64,000 nt of DNA, taken from Hydractinia symbiolongicarpus. Its lineage: Eukaryota; Cnidaria; Hydrozoa; Anthoathecata; Hydractiniidae. Every line of letters begins with the position of its first letter. Position 1 is the stretch's first letter. Below the pieces are notes generated by a model that ran no database searches, was not told the DNA's origin, and saw only the letters and a list, made by a program, of their open reading frames with translations. Location of the stretch: positions 20,487,501 through 20,551,500 of the forward strand of contig NC_079878.1 in the NCBI RefSeq assembly GCF_029227915.1, given 5' to 3'. Of this stretch, positions 13,501 through 28,500 are shown piece after piece. Position numbers and translations under genes: made by a program.

Positions 13501-16481
13501 CAAAACAAAGTGTATTGGGCAGATGCAAAAATAGATAAAGTTGAAAGCATGAATTTAGATGGTACTGGTCGCACCACTGTCATTCCCAAAACACAGCATA
13601 CGTTTGGTTTAGCAATTGATAATAATTACATATATTGGACTGATTGGCTTGCTAAAGAAATAATTCGTGTGAAAAAAACCAACACGTCGGATAAAAGCAC
13701 TTTGAGAGGGGGTTATGGTGGCCTAATGGAAATTCAAATTTATGATAAATCTTTACAAAAGGGTATGGTAACAAAAATTATATTTTTTTTTTCAATGTTA
13801 TTTTGTTGGTGCTTTTTATCAAAAAGAAGGTTTTTTGTACATATGTTTTCAAATGCATTAATTGGACAATGCCGCAAATGTACAAAAGGTTTAATTATTA
13901 CTGTTCAACGTTCATGTCCTTTGTTACAGTAAATGACATCTGTCAAAAAGCAGGATGCCAGCAGTTGTGTTTTTCCATGCCTGGTAACCGTTTTGTCTGT
14001 GCATGCGGAGATAACTACACCCTTAACAGTGATGGGGAGACATGCAAAGGTTAGTTGCTATCACTTTATTGTTAATACTGTCAATAAGGGAAAATGACAA
14101 AATATAATCTAAATTGTATTTATGTTTTTGATATTCTTGCAATGTTTCCTAAATTTTTTTAATTTTTCTGGAAATTGGTTTTGATGAAAGAGAAAGCTTG
14201 TTTATTTCTAGAGGATAACCTTCCTTTTAAGATCCAGAAATGAAATAAATAAGATAATACTGCTAGTAATTATCCAAAACATACAGTACAAAGGATGAAC
14301 AAACTTCTGTGTGGAAGATTTTTGTTTTACATGTATAGTAAATAATTACTGGCTATTAATAAGCTGCTACTTTTTTTAAACTTTTGTATTAGTCAATCAT
14401 CTTGTGTTAGTTAAACAACTTGTTAATTTGAGAAGAATGTTGGTTGTTAAATAGCGCGTGAAGAGGATTATATCTAATTGTTCTTGGTTAACTTTGTCTA
14501 TTAGCTTTGAATGCTACAGTAAAACCATCAAAATGCGGAAATGATTTTTTTCAATGTGATAGTGGACATTGTATTCGAAAGCATTGGACATGTGACGGTT
14601 CATATGATTGTAAAGACAAAAGCGATGAGACAGAAAAGTTGTGCAGTTAGTATTCTTTTTTTGTGTGTGTCTGAAAAGTCACTGTAAACGAGGTAGCTTT
14701 AAATAAATTTGAAATAATTGAGCAAAAATACCTAGAAGAGTTTTAAATAAATTTCAAATAATTTAGCAAAAATACCTAGAAGAGTTTGTTTTTTAGAAAA
14801 TATTACATGTTCAAATGGAACATTTCAGTGTGATGGTTATCACTGCATACCTGCAGCTTGGAGGTGTGATTCAGAACTTGATTGCAAAGACGGAAAAGAT
14901 GAAAAAAACTGTGGTAAATGTGACAAGTTTCAGTGTCATGATGGTGGGTGTGTTGAAAGTTCTTTTCGGTGTGACGGAGTTGCAGATTGTCGAGATAAAA
15001 GCGATGAAATAGATTGTGGTAAGCAGTACTTTCTACTGTCAACAACATAAATTCTTAGATCCTACCAGACTATTAGATAGCAAGAAAATTATCTTGTTTT
15101 CTTTTAGGAACTATCAAATGTAACCCTGCTACCCAATTTCAATGTGAAAGATCAGTCGCTAAATTTGGAAGTTGCATCCCATTGACATGGATTTGCAATG
15201 GCAATGCTGATTGTGTGGATGGTTCAGATGAAGACGCAGCCATGTGTCATAAATATTACTGCCTTGGTAATAAAGAATATAAAAGATGTGGTGATAATCA
15301 GTGTATACCATCAAATCTGCATTGTGATGGCACTTCTGATTGCAATGACTTTTCTGATGAAAAATATTGTAATAATGCAACATTACCAAGTAATTATTAA
15401 TAAATTTTTTAACGCGTTAATTATCATTCTCGTCTTAAGATAATACCAGTTTGTGCAGGTTCAGTTACAAGCTTGTGTGTTTTTTTGTACAGGCTACTTC
15501 AACATGACAAAATGTCACCCTGATGAGTTCACCTGTAACCGCAGTAAAAAATGCGTCCCTAAGCATTCTGTTTGTGACACAATTATGGACTGCGAAGATG
15601 CGTCTGATGAACTGAATTGCACATTTTTGGAGTGCTCGAGTCGTCAGTTCCAGTGCAAAAATAAACGGTGCATCTTAACTGAAGATGTTTGTGATGGTGC
15701 AAATGACTGTGGTGACAACACGGATGAGAAAAACTGTCCTGGCAGTATGTTTAATTTAAAACTGTTTTTAATTTGTAAGAAAAGAAAAGTAACGTCTAAA
15801 CATGTTTAAGTGTTAGGATCTTTTTTCTATTGCATTAATTTAAATAAGCAAGCACTATTTTTTATGTTACAATCTGGGAAAATAATATTCTGTGGGACAT
15901 AAAGAGGTTTTTATCATAAGCATCTTTAAAGGATTGGACCAAGAAACAAGAAGACTTAAATCTTTAAAGTCAAGTTTCCATTCAATCCCCTAAGTGTGTA
16001 TGTGTTAATAGTACTGATGTTAAACAGTCTGGTATTTACGAATTTGTAGTTGCAGATATTTTACTTAATTTGCCAGACTTTTGATTGTTTAGGATCAAAA
16101 TATTCTTCGTTCTTAAAATTTTAAAATGCGATCTAAAATAACATTTCTATCACCACTTAAAAATATTTGATTCACAATTTTATCATTTTCTTTGCAAAGT
16201 GATTCGCGAAAATGGCATTTCAATTCGCAAATTGCAAATTGCGAACTGCTAATTTGAACCCTGAAGGGTATTCTTACTTTCGTATTATTTTACTATGTAT
16301 GTCTTTTTGTGTTTACGCAACAATCAAAAAGTTACAATATTGTGTGTTTAACCAATTATTACTAGTAAAAATGACGAGATAACAAAGTTTTGCTGCCTAA
16401 TACAAACAGTTGTAATTTGCTTAACATTTTGACTAACATTTACTGATTTCTGATATGACTAAATAAATGCAGATATTACTA

Positions 16482-16525
<44 letters not shown>

Positions 16526-19500
16526 AAAGCATGCACTGGAAGAGACTGGTCATGCTTTAATTCCAGTAAATGTATTCCACTGCGGAATGTTTGTGACTTG
16601 CACAAAGACTGCCCCTTTGGCGATGACGAGGATCCAGTAGGGTGTAAAATTGACACTTGCGCAGACATGAAAAATGCGTGTTATCAACAATGCTATGACA
16701 CTCCGATTGGTTTGTTGTTACTTTTTCTAAATTGCAGACAGAAGTTCTCACTAGTCTTGTTATCATCATAAAGCCACCATTTTGTGTAAAATTTGCTTGC
16801 TGTTTATTTTCTACACTGTTGATAAATTATTCTCTATATGCATTTACATTAAAAAATCCCAGAAGATTTAGGACTTGGGTTTTCTAATACATTCAGTAAA
16901 TCAAATTGGCACAGTCTTGAACAATTGAATATGTGATTTGATGTGCTGAGCTTAAATACATTGTTTTATAAAGTTCTATATGTGACATGTTTTGTGGTTT
17001 AGAGTACTGTTGTTATTTTGTGAATATCTGATAAAATTAAGCTAATCAATGATGCAATCACCTGTAATAAGAAAGCAATGTATTTTTTTTGTTACACCAT
17101 AGACATAGCATTTAAGCCTTGTGAGAAAGATTTTATTAAAGTTTTAACGTAAATACAGGAATGTTTTTTAATTGTTTATTAACAAAATGTATTAATGTAA
17201 AAACTTGGTAAGAAATTTTTGACAACCTTATAACAAAATTTACCTATTTAAAACTTTGTAATAAATCTCATGGAAGGTTTTATAACGAAAATACATTTTA
17301 GCTGCACAATGTTTAAGCTATATAAAAAATTATCGTTTTTCAATAAATTCTAGAAATGTTTATCATTCCTAAGAAAGCTTTTCAAAAGTTTTACTGATAG
17401 TAAAAAAAATGGCATAACATATTTTTGCAAGATAGAAAATTAAACTGTAGCGTACAATTTTTTTCTTACACTGCAATGTTTTATAAAAAAAGATACCGTA
17501 ATATGTAGCATATTATGCTGCGTTTTAAGTGCAAATTTAATCAGTACCCCAAATCGAAAACATGCCACATATGATTTTCTGATGACTTTTATTTGATGCT
17601 TGATGTTAAACATCAACTATGTCCATTCAAATTAGTAGTCAAAAGTAAACAATTATACCATTCAAGTTTTCGGAAATTCGAACAGTCATGCCTAATGACC
17701 AGCCATCATTGTAATATATCACCTTCCCAGACTTAACCTTTTTACTTTAGGACCTCGATGTGCATGTGCAAAAGGCTTTAAATTATCAAATGATTCAGTT
17801 AGCTGCTTGAACATCAATGAATGTGCTGAAGAGACCAATTTATGTAGTCATGTATGTAGTGATACAAAAGGCTCGTATTTATGCTCATGTGTTCCTGGTT
17901 TTACTTTAAGGCCGGATAGACATTCCTGTTCAGCTAATGGTATGTTCGGCTTTTTTTCATAATAAATACTGGTTGCAACAGTTTAACATGTGCAGTTGTA
18001 TGATTGTTTTTTTTTTGTTTAGGTAAAAAACCCTTAATTGTATTTTCTGATCACAAAGAGGTTAAACAACTTGATCCAGTATCAGGGGTGGCAAAGACAC
18101 TGGTTAACAGTTTAAAAAGTGTAATTGGCATTGACTTTTATTGGAAGCAGGAAAGATTATACTGGTCAGATGTTAGTGAAGACAAAATAGAAAGAATGTT
18201 TTTAAATGGAACTGGTAGGGAAGTAATCATCAATCAAGGTATGAACTCGCCAGAAGGCTTGGCTATTGATTGGATAGCCGATAACATTTATTGGACAGAC
18301 ATGAGGCTTGATACAATCGAAGCAGCAAAAACAGATGGTTCTATGCGATCAATAATATTGTCAGACAACCTTGATGCGCCAAGAGCACTTGCAATAGATC
18401 CACAAGTTGGGTATGTGTTATCAAAGCCTCTAAAAGTGTATTTTTACTTTTCATTACTGCACGTTTGGAATAACTCGTAGGCAAACTTTGACAGAACCAA
18501 ACTGCCAGACATCAACTTTCAGATGCATTTTCATAGCTTTACCAAACAGTAATTTTTTATTGTTTTAGTTTTATGTTTTGGACAGATTGGGGAAAGAAAC
18601 CCCGTATAGAACGTGCAGATATGGATGGTGGTAATAGAGTTGTGCTAGTAACTGATGGAATAAAATGGCCCAATGGATTGTCATTGGATCTACCAACAAA
18701 GTAGGATATCTGAGATAGTTACTTAAATTGTTTTTATGTATTTAAATCAAGAATTAAGTTTGCATGATTAATACCTAGTTTAATTTTAAAATGCAGAGGT
18801 TTATATATGACAAACCACTTTTTCTTTTTTTCAGGAAAGTTTATTTTGTCGATGCAAGAAAAGATTTTCTTGATGAAATGAATTATGATGGATCGAAACG
18901 CCGTACAGTTATTAAAGGTCCCAACCCTCGAATGATAACACATCCCTTTGCATTATCAATATTCGAAGATTATATCTATTTTACAGACTGGTCCCCTGGT
19001 TCCATCAGAAGAGTAAACAAATTCAATGGCGGGTCTAAGCGTATATTTAGTAGTCAGTTAAAAAAGCCTATGGGAATTCAAGTACTGCACCAGGCTCGTC
19101 AGCCAAGAGACTTAAGATTTAAAAATTATTGTGAGCAATCTCCTTGTTCACATTTGTGTGTTTTGCGACCTAAGAGTTATGCGTGCAAGTGTCCATTTGG
19201 ATTTCAACTTTCTGCAGATAATAAAACCTGTGCAAGTATGTTTCTAAATTTTGCAAACAATATTTTGTTCTTTATTTTTCTGTAATTCATATATTTATTA
19301 CTTTTAATCCACCCCTATATCAAACCTTTTATTGTTTCTCTATGTTATCTATTAAAGCCAAAATTGCACTCATTCTTTAGCCATTAAAGAGGTGTTGCTT
19401 TATGCCAGGAGGCAAGAAATTCGAGGTATATCATTAGATCCAAAAGACACAGTTGATAAAATCACACCCATCACTGGAACAAAGAATGCTATCGGGATTG

Positions 19501-22500
19501 ACTTTCACTATGCAAAAAACCATATTTATTGGACAGATGTCAGCAGAGACTCAATTTCAAGAATTAACATCAATGGAACAAATAGGATAGACATAATTCC
19601 TTCAGGTTTGTTGTTGTTTTTAAGCATTAGATGTCTTTTTGTTACATTCTTCATAAACCGCTTGTAAAGGTTTATTTTTAACTAGGATAAGTTTTTTGGC
19701 ATTCTTTATATGCATAAATTGAATAACCGTTGATATAAAAGAAATAATTTTAACAGAATTATTGAAATTATTATTGCCAATGGTTTTTTTAACATCAATG
19801 AATCCATTGAAGATTTGTGGCTAAATAGACATGAGTGTCAATAGGACCATCTATAGGACTAAAATTAGGCCAATTCCCTGATAATATTTTTAATTCATGA
19901 CTAAAAATACCAAAAGAATTCTGCAATTTTTTATTTGCAACACCAGTGGAAAGAGAACTGCATAAATTCTTTAAATTTTTGCATTCTTTTGATGTTTAAA
20001 ATTCTTTCCCAAAAAGCAATAATTGCATTAACAGTTACAACCATTATCGCACAAAAGCCAACTTAGTTTGTACATATTTTGTTGGTTTGTGACGTTACAT
20101 GGTATACTTAGCTCAACATGTAAGTTGGTAGATGAAGTTTCACTCACAAATTCATCTTGTTAGAGTCATTTAAATTTCTGGAATCATCTTAATTTAAATG
20201 TTGAGTCGTTATTGAGTGAAGTGTTGACAGTTTCTTATGCTTACAAACCAGAGTATTGGTCATTATAACCAGTGCAAACCAATACATTGGAAGTTTTAAG
20301 CAATGAAGAAGACAAGTACAATTCCAGTAGAACAATAAATTTGCGCTGGTGTAAATTTAAAAATTGTGTTGTTCTTTCAACCTTTCTTTGCTGTTAATGT
20401 TGCAACGGATTTGAAATCCTGCTTGCTTCATTGTTACTAAACTTTGATTATAATAACCTCACACATATATTTTTGACAACATGTTTAAGCAAGACAAAAC
20501 AAAAATAACACAAGAAAAATTTCATATTAAATTCAAGTATATGATAAAGATATTAATTTCCGACAATCACAAGAAACATGTTTCAGAATGCCTTTGTTAA
20601 TATATCCAGGGAATTACATAACAAAATTTGATGTGATTTTTCAGGAAAGTTACTCAATTGTAAATTCTCATTGACATTATTATGGCGGTGACTGTGACAT
20701 TATTATGATGCTGCCATGCTACCACTGACCTTCAAAGACTCACAAATATAGAATTTACAAAGTTGATATTCTTCCTAAAATTAACATTTTAAGCCCAACT
20801 TGTATCAATCTTAACCCTATTCAGTCCAGGGTTTTTCGAACATACTATGACCGGGGGCGGATTCCGCCCCCTTAATAACTTTTCATAGAATTGTTCAAAT
20901 TGAAGCAAACTTGGCACACTTATAGTACGTCATAAAAGGAACAAAATGGCACCAATAAACTTTTGCTTGCGTCAGCACATTTTCTGTGACGTCATCAGAA
21001 GCTTGAAAATTGTTAAAAATGCCACTATCTGCTTAAAATATAATTACTTTTGTTCTAGAGTGAATTTTACATTCTGTTTAAAGTTTCTGAAAGCTAAATA
21101 AAAGTTATTTAACATATCTTCCGGTTTTTACATGGATCGGATAAAAAATTGCCAAAAATTGCCCGAAAATCCGTTTTTTTTCGATTTTCGGGTGAAATCC
21201 GACAAAATCGGGAAATCGGATTAGTCACGTGTTCAAATTATTCAAAATGATTCTTCTTGATGAAAAAAAGTTGTGTTGCAAGTTTCAAGTTCTAAGGATA
21301 ATCCTAACAGGATTTATTATATTTTCCCCATTATAAGGATTTCATAGAGATTTTTAGGGGTAGTTTCGAGTAATGGCCAATATCAAAGCCTCTGAAAGGT
21401 ATGGTACCTAAAAAATTAGCATGCAGGTGTCTAATAGATAAATGTTGAAACTCAGTAAGTATCATAGCCATATAACAAAGCAATCAGGAGTTATTAAAAA
21501 AAAACCGTCCCCCCCCCTGGACCGAATAGGGTTAAGGTTCTCCGTCAATGTAAATTTGCAAACTGAACATATGGGCTAATTGCACAATCATAATTTTTTT
21601 AACCTTGATAATTGTTTACTGACAATATTTTGTCATTGGTTTCAAGAAACATTTTTTGTGTGTACGTGTGAGATGATATACTCAAACATAATAAACAATG
21701 AAAAATAATGACAGTTACTCAGAAACTGTGCCATGTGTGAAACAAAGTGAGCTATTCTAGCTGAACATATAAATATACTTTTTGCAAGTTACACAGAGAA
21801 TGCTTTACATTATGTCATAATTTTTAAAGCATGAAACAGTAGTTCTATGCAAACATTTCTCAATATGCCTAAAATTATTATCCATGTTGCAAAAACTTTC
21901 TAGATTAATTTTTTGGACCATAATTAAATTTTTTACACTACCCAAAACATGTTAGGGTAGCATACAGTACCTTAAATTATATACATCAATCTTGCGAAAC
22001 TTTAATCATGCAGTATATGGTTAAAAACTGTCTTAAAAAGCTTTTCCATATTTTTTTTAGAAACTGCGAAAAGTTTGCTTATAATGCTTGAACATTGCTT
22101 GTTTTTTTGTTATAAAAAAATCCACTTAAGCATTATGCCATGGAAATGAAAAGATGTTATACATGTTAAAGTCTTTGTGTATGAATCTGTGAATAAATTT
22201 AGTCCAATCCTATGTGCAGTCACATTTTTCGATTGATAACCTAACTCTTCTTTAATAAAAATTATAGAAGATTTTTTGGAATTATGGAAGCTTTTTAATA
22301 AACACTTGCATTTAAACAATAAAATTATTGTCATTTAGGTTTGCCCTCACCAGATGGTATAGCGATTGACTGGATAGCAGAAAACATGTATTGGACCGAT
22401 GCAGACACAAAGAAAATTGAAGTTTCGCGTCTTAATGGCAGATATCGAACTGTGATTGTTTCTACTAATTTAAGTCATCCAAGAGCAATAGTTGTGTATC

Positions 22501-25500
22501 CACAGAAGGGGTAAATCATATCTTATCACCTTTCCTATTTGTTTAAACTATTGGTTTAGCATTTAGTGTTTTTTAGCAAATGCATGAAGAACTGAAAATG
22601 ATTTTTGTGTGGGGTATTTTGGTAAGGTTTTCCAAAACCCTTGTAGTTACTCTTCATTGATTTTAATAGTGATTAATTTGAAGGTTCTTTGTTGCACGTA
22701 AGTTATATCTAGTCTAGAATCCCAGACAAAATTGTAATAGCAATTGCTTTTCAATTACCCACTTTCCCCTATAGTTGCATATCAGTTTCTTGACCAAAAC
22801 CGGTAGTCAAGCTCAGCACTGATCTTTGAGGGGGAGGAGGACACGAAATTCGCAGCCAAGTTTACATTTTTCCACTTATTTTGTCTAGGATTGTAGAAAA
22901 AAATATTTTAAAAGCAAAAAGGAAAAGAAAGATCTTTTTTAATTTGTAGAAGATTCTTCATTATTGTTGACATTCATCAAATTTTCAATCAACGGTTGCT
23001 ACATCAGTAACACCAAGAACATCCTAACAAAAGTTACAAAAATAGTGAATTCTTAGTATTGATTTTCCTCTTGGACGGACAACCAATTTAGTGTAATATA
23101 AATTTGTTTTAAGGATTTTATTGTGGACAGATTGGGGGCAAAAAGTCATTGAACGAGCTAAACTGGATGGTTCTAATCGAATTCCCTTGGTGAAAAAAAA
23201 TGTTGGTTACCCTAATGGCATCTCTATTGACTTGAAAAATAACCGTGTATATTGGTGCAATGCCGAAAGTGATGTTATTGAGAGTGTCAATCTTGATGGT
23301 ACAAACAGAAAGAAATTGGCCATTGCCTCTAAGTTCATTGGACATCCTTTTAGCATAGCTGTTTTTAAAAATTACGTATACTGGACTGATTGGCAAAAGC
23401 GTGCAATCTTACGGGCAGACATTGATGGACAAAACGTTATAAAAATTCGTGAACAATACATGAGTTTGATGGGTTTGCGTGTGTTTCACAAGGATGCACA
23501 GCCTGCTGGTACAATGTTCTTTTTGTGTGTTGTTTCTCTGCTAATAAAGAACCTGATGTTACTCTGCTTTTAGGACCTAGTACAAATAAATAGAGGATTA
23601 TCTAGGTTAAAGGCCTGACTTTAAGAAGTTCTTCCTGCTTTAGTAATACCTGTTATAATGGTAGTACATGAGGTTACTTAGCATATTGTTAAATTATTTC
23701 TATATAACGGGACATTTAAATCTAGGCTCGAATAACTGTGCTGTTGGTAAAAAACAATGTGAACAGTTGTGTTTTGCACTTAGCGAGCAAACCAGTAAAT
23801 GTGGTTGTGCTACTGGCTATACTCCAAATCCAGATAATAGAACATGTGCTGGTTCAAACACGTTTTTGCTCTTTTCAACAACAAAAGGTTAGCTTGTTTA
23901 CTTTTGCATATACAATTGTATTATGTCATTGCTTTTCTGTCATTACCTTCGCTTATCAGTTAATGTTCTCCTGCATTAACAAGTAATTTAGAATAAACAA
24001 AGCCTTTACTATAAAAAATCTAACTTTTTGATTATAAATTAAGGGATTGTACTTACATTTTCTTGTTTATTTTAGTGGTGCGTGCGATGTCTGTAGATGA
24101 GAAAGACACACAAGAGTCCATTGTACCTATTGTATTGAAGTCCTCATATGCTGTTGACTTCCATTATAAAACAGGAACAATTTATATGGTTGATGATGCG
24201 GCTAATGTAATATACAAGGCTAAACGTGATGGTAGTCCGCCAATACCAATTATCACTACTGGATTGCATTTGCCACAGGGTATAGCAGTAGACTGGGTAG
24301 CTGGAAATTTGTACTGGGCAGATCCTGAGACTAACTTGATTGAGGTATTTTCAGATACTTTAATATAAAGTGTATTAAGTGTTTTAGATAAATTATGGTG
24401 CAATATCCAGGCACTAGAGTGTTTTTTTAAATTATGAGTTTCATGGTTTGACATTCTTCCTGTACCTTTAGACCAATTACAATATTGGGCTGGTGATAAT
24501 ATCACAATAATGATTTTAGGTATATCAACTAAATATTATTTAAAAACAAGCTGGGTGTTAAATGATTTAAAATGCTGGTAGAAAATAGAAATTCCCCTGT
24601 TGCTACTAGTAACGACAATCTCCGGCTCATAGTCAGACAGACAATGATCGTTTTAATATAGACTAGCGTAAAAAGCCTTACTGTAGGTATGCATATATAA
24701 AAAAGAAAGCTACCTATAACATTCTAGGTAACGTAATTATATAGCTAAAAAATGTACCAAAATGAGCCAGCTACATGTCTAGTCTTAATTTACGATATGT
24801 AAAAAAAAGTATACCTACTGGAAATGCCCGTTTTTTAGCCATTTTTTAAAATGGCCAAACAGCATCACTTGGCTGCAAAAATTCAAGTAAACAATGCTAA
24901 AAAATGGACTAGCTACACTTCCTAAAATGTTCTTATTATGAAACAAGCCTCTCCACGACTTGGAACGGTCTTAAACAACTGGAAATTAAGGCTGGCTGTC
25001 ATCAGCAAAAATTAGTATTGTTTAAGATTTTTAATCTAACCAAATGACCTAACATTCTATATTCCAAGTCTGCTATGAACTTTGAAATGTTTGGAGTGTG
25101 TTAACTAAATAGAAACTGATTTCTTAATTGTTTGTGGTTACAATCTTCCTTATTTCGCTTTCCTTTTTCCTAATTTATATTTATTTTGTTTTTTGTTTTT
25201 TTCACGTTTATTTATTCCCTAACCCTCTGACTGCATAAATGCGTTATTTTTATTTGTTAACAAAACAATGAAATATAATTATGTGTGACATTCTAGTTAT
25301 ATAATAATTAAACCCGCATGTTCTGTAATAAATTTTCTAACTCTTCTTTACAAAAATCTTCACAAAAAAGTTCGTGCTGCGTAACAATTTTTTCTTGCGC
25401 AAGTTAGTCTCCAGTTCGTTTGTTTGTTTTAATTGTACAAGGGTGGAAGGCTATGCTTTAAGTTTATCTAGCTGGGCATCATTGCGACAATCCTAATTAA

Positions 25501-28500
25501 GTTACCAGGGGGTGGGTAAAATTGACAAACTCTGATTTTTTTAAAAAAGCAGCAATGAACCCTCTTCTTTCTTATTATCTTCTGTGAAAACATAACTTTG
25601 TTAACGTACAATTCGTAGATCGTAGTATGAAACATAATAGAAGTACATAACAAGATTTTTCGATGCCTATATCTCCCACGAGAATGCAATTTGGTTAATC
25701 TCTTGCACGAAACTAAAAATATAAACATTCGAATTTCAAATTAGTAGAAAGAAGAAAGTTATTGCGATAACGACGCGAAAATACAGCGTTTTTATCTTTG
25801 AAATTCTCTATTTACGTTGATTATTTAAAAAAGTTGCGAAGTGTATCAACTTTGAAGTGCATTTGCCAGGGGTAAGGTTTTTTATTTTTGTTATTTCCAC
25901 TTCGCAAAGGATAGTATTTTAATATTCAAAGACTGTCAAACGCATTTTTAGTTGTTAAATATTTTTTGGGAGGTCAATTTGTAAAAAAGAGGGTATTTTA
26001 GCCCATTTTAACCATGTTTTAATAGCGCATTTGGCAGGGCAATTTCTTTTTAGGTTTTAATAGGTTTAGGTTTTCTACAGAGCTTACGTGCAAAAGTATT
26101 ATGATAAAATAAGAAGCAAATCTCGTACCTCTAACAAACCAAGCTATGTCAACCCTACAACGTTTGAAATGACTCACCTTGTGGCTTTGTCTGATTATGT
26201 TTAAATCTGGAACAGAGATAAAAATATCTGGAAGTTGCAAAAATTAATGGATTTTTTTTAATGTAGGGTTATTGATAAGTGCATCTGCGAAACTTTTTGT
26301 GGCATTGGCCATTTGCTTTGTCATACTTATTTCTAGCAAATTTATAACAAAATAGCAGCTAGATTGCAGACAATACCTATGTTATTAATAATGACAATTT
26401 CATTTTAGGTTTCAACCTTAAATGGCACTCATAGATTTGCATTGATCAACCTTGGTTTAGAGCGGCCACGATCTATTGTTCTTTATCCCTCGAAAGGTTT
26501 GATGTTTTGGACTGATTGGGGCTCTAATGCAAAAATTGAACGAGCGAACATGGATGGAAGTAATCGCACAGTGCTAGTAAATTCTACTATCATGAGCAGT
26601 TTAGGTTTAGGTGCAAAAATAGTTTGGCCTAATGGGTTAGCTGTAGATTACGACACAGATACTATTTACTGGGTTGATGCAAACAGTGACATAATGGCCA
26701 CAATGGATTTAAATGGAGGTAATATATGTTTTTTACAGAAGTGTGATGTTTTTAGTGTGTTATTTTTCCTGTAAAAATAAGGTCACTTGCCAATAACAGT
26801 GCTAACTCTCTTATTTTTTTTATATTTTACACAGTCTTTCTAACTAATTTAGGATTCGATATTAATGGATATTATGATGCGAGTCTTTGCATTGATTTAG
26901 CCTATCTAATTTTTTTCATATAGTTTATTTTAGGATTTAGCGGCCCCTAATTTCTTAACAAAAACAACAGTAAACTAGTTTACTGTATTGGTGGATTGCT
27001 TTTCATGAGAAGTTGTGGGTGTAGAAGACAACTAATATTACGCTCCAGGGTTCGAATTAGAAAAGTAAAGTCTGTTCGCAAAAATTTCGGCACTCTGTAA
27101 CGAAGTAAACCACGCCTGGGAACACCTTAGATCAATTACTATTTTTCTATCGCCGTTCTTCGTTCTTAAGTTTTTAAAATCGATCTAAAAAAGCATTTCT
27201 ATCGCCATTTTTTGGTTTTAAACTTTTAACATGCGAACTAAAAAAGCATTTCTATCGGCACTAAAAAATATTCGATTCGCAATTTTATTATTTTCTTTGC
27301 AAAGTGATTCGCAAAAATGGCATTTCGATTCGCAAATGGCAAATTGCGAACTGCTAATTCGAACCCTGCGCTCTCATAAAGCATTTTTTTCTTGGATTTG
27401 TTTTAACACAATCAATAAGCATAGTTAGGGTATGTAGTCACACACCTGCATTAATGCATGAGCATGCATGTGCCCAGCCGTTAAAATTAGATTTTTTTTA
27501 CGTCAACAATAAAACTGCCGACCTGAGATACATTTCAACTGATTTGCGTTGGCATTGCGTCGACAGTACAACTGGCTTTTTATGTTTCAAGATGAACTCA
27601 TTAGGAAGTACGTTGTGCACGTACGTTGTGCACGATGCCCTGAAGGTCAGGGCATCATTAAGTTGTATGTCGCAGAAGTCGCCGGTGACATGCTTCGAAA
27701 ATGCTTGTCACGAGCATTGTTTCACATGACGTAAAACTATACAGAAGACTCAATTGATAGAGTTTTCGCAGAACATCTCTCCTTACAAAACCGAGGGCAG
27801 GCTGACTTAATGCCTGCTGTGTCGTGTGGAAGAGAGAACTTCTGGACTTCTTTTAAATACGATATACAATGGTAGTAGAAACCAGGTTATAATACTGGGA
27901 GGGTTTTCTGAGAAACTGAAAATATTTTACATTTTGTTTTTGAGTATTGATAGCAAATTTGTGATTATTTTGACATTGTTTAATAACCACAAATCAAATT
28001 AAAGGTTAAATGATCTAAAAAGATTCTTAGTACAATAGGGCTCAGAAATGAACACAACATGATAATCCTCAACACGCACCTTAAACACAATTCAAAATAT
28101 TCAATAAGGTTGCATTTTCTTGAAACAGCATTTTCAAATCCCAATTAAAGACCTTTAAAGAAAGGCCTAAAAACAATAACCTAGTTCTATATTTTTTATC
28201 AGATTGTCAACAAGTTACTTATTTCTATAAAATTGCCTTTATTTTACAGGAAATATAAAGATACAAATGACTCACTTGTCTCATCCGTACGCAATTACGG
28301 TTGATAATACATATGTATATTGGACAGATTGGAACAGTAAATCAATACACCGAGCCTTAAAAAAAGATTTTACTGATCAGAAAATAATCAAGAGTGATCT
28401 AAACAATATACGAGATATTCATTTCTACAATGCATCCAGACAACAAGGTATTTCTGAGTATATTTTATATTTACTGTCGAAACCTATAGTACAAACACTT

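Noticed and set aside
14803-15389. Minus- and alternative-frame open readings over LRP1 exons 15-16
   Set aside because: Shadows of class A repeat exons, whose biased composition keeps other frames open.
16459-16668. Minus-strand frame with a long lysine run
   Set aside because: It is the complement of the T35 splice tract and exon 18 of LRP1.
24182-24505. 107-codon minus-strand frame
   Set aside because: Antisense shadow of LRP1 exon 27 extending into the intron.
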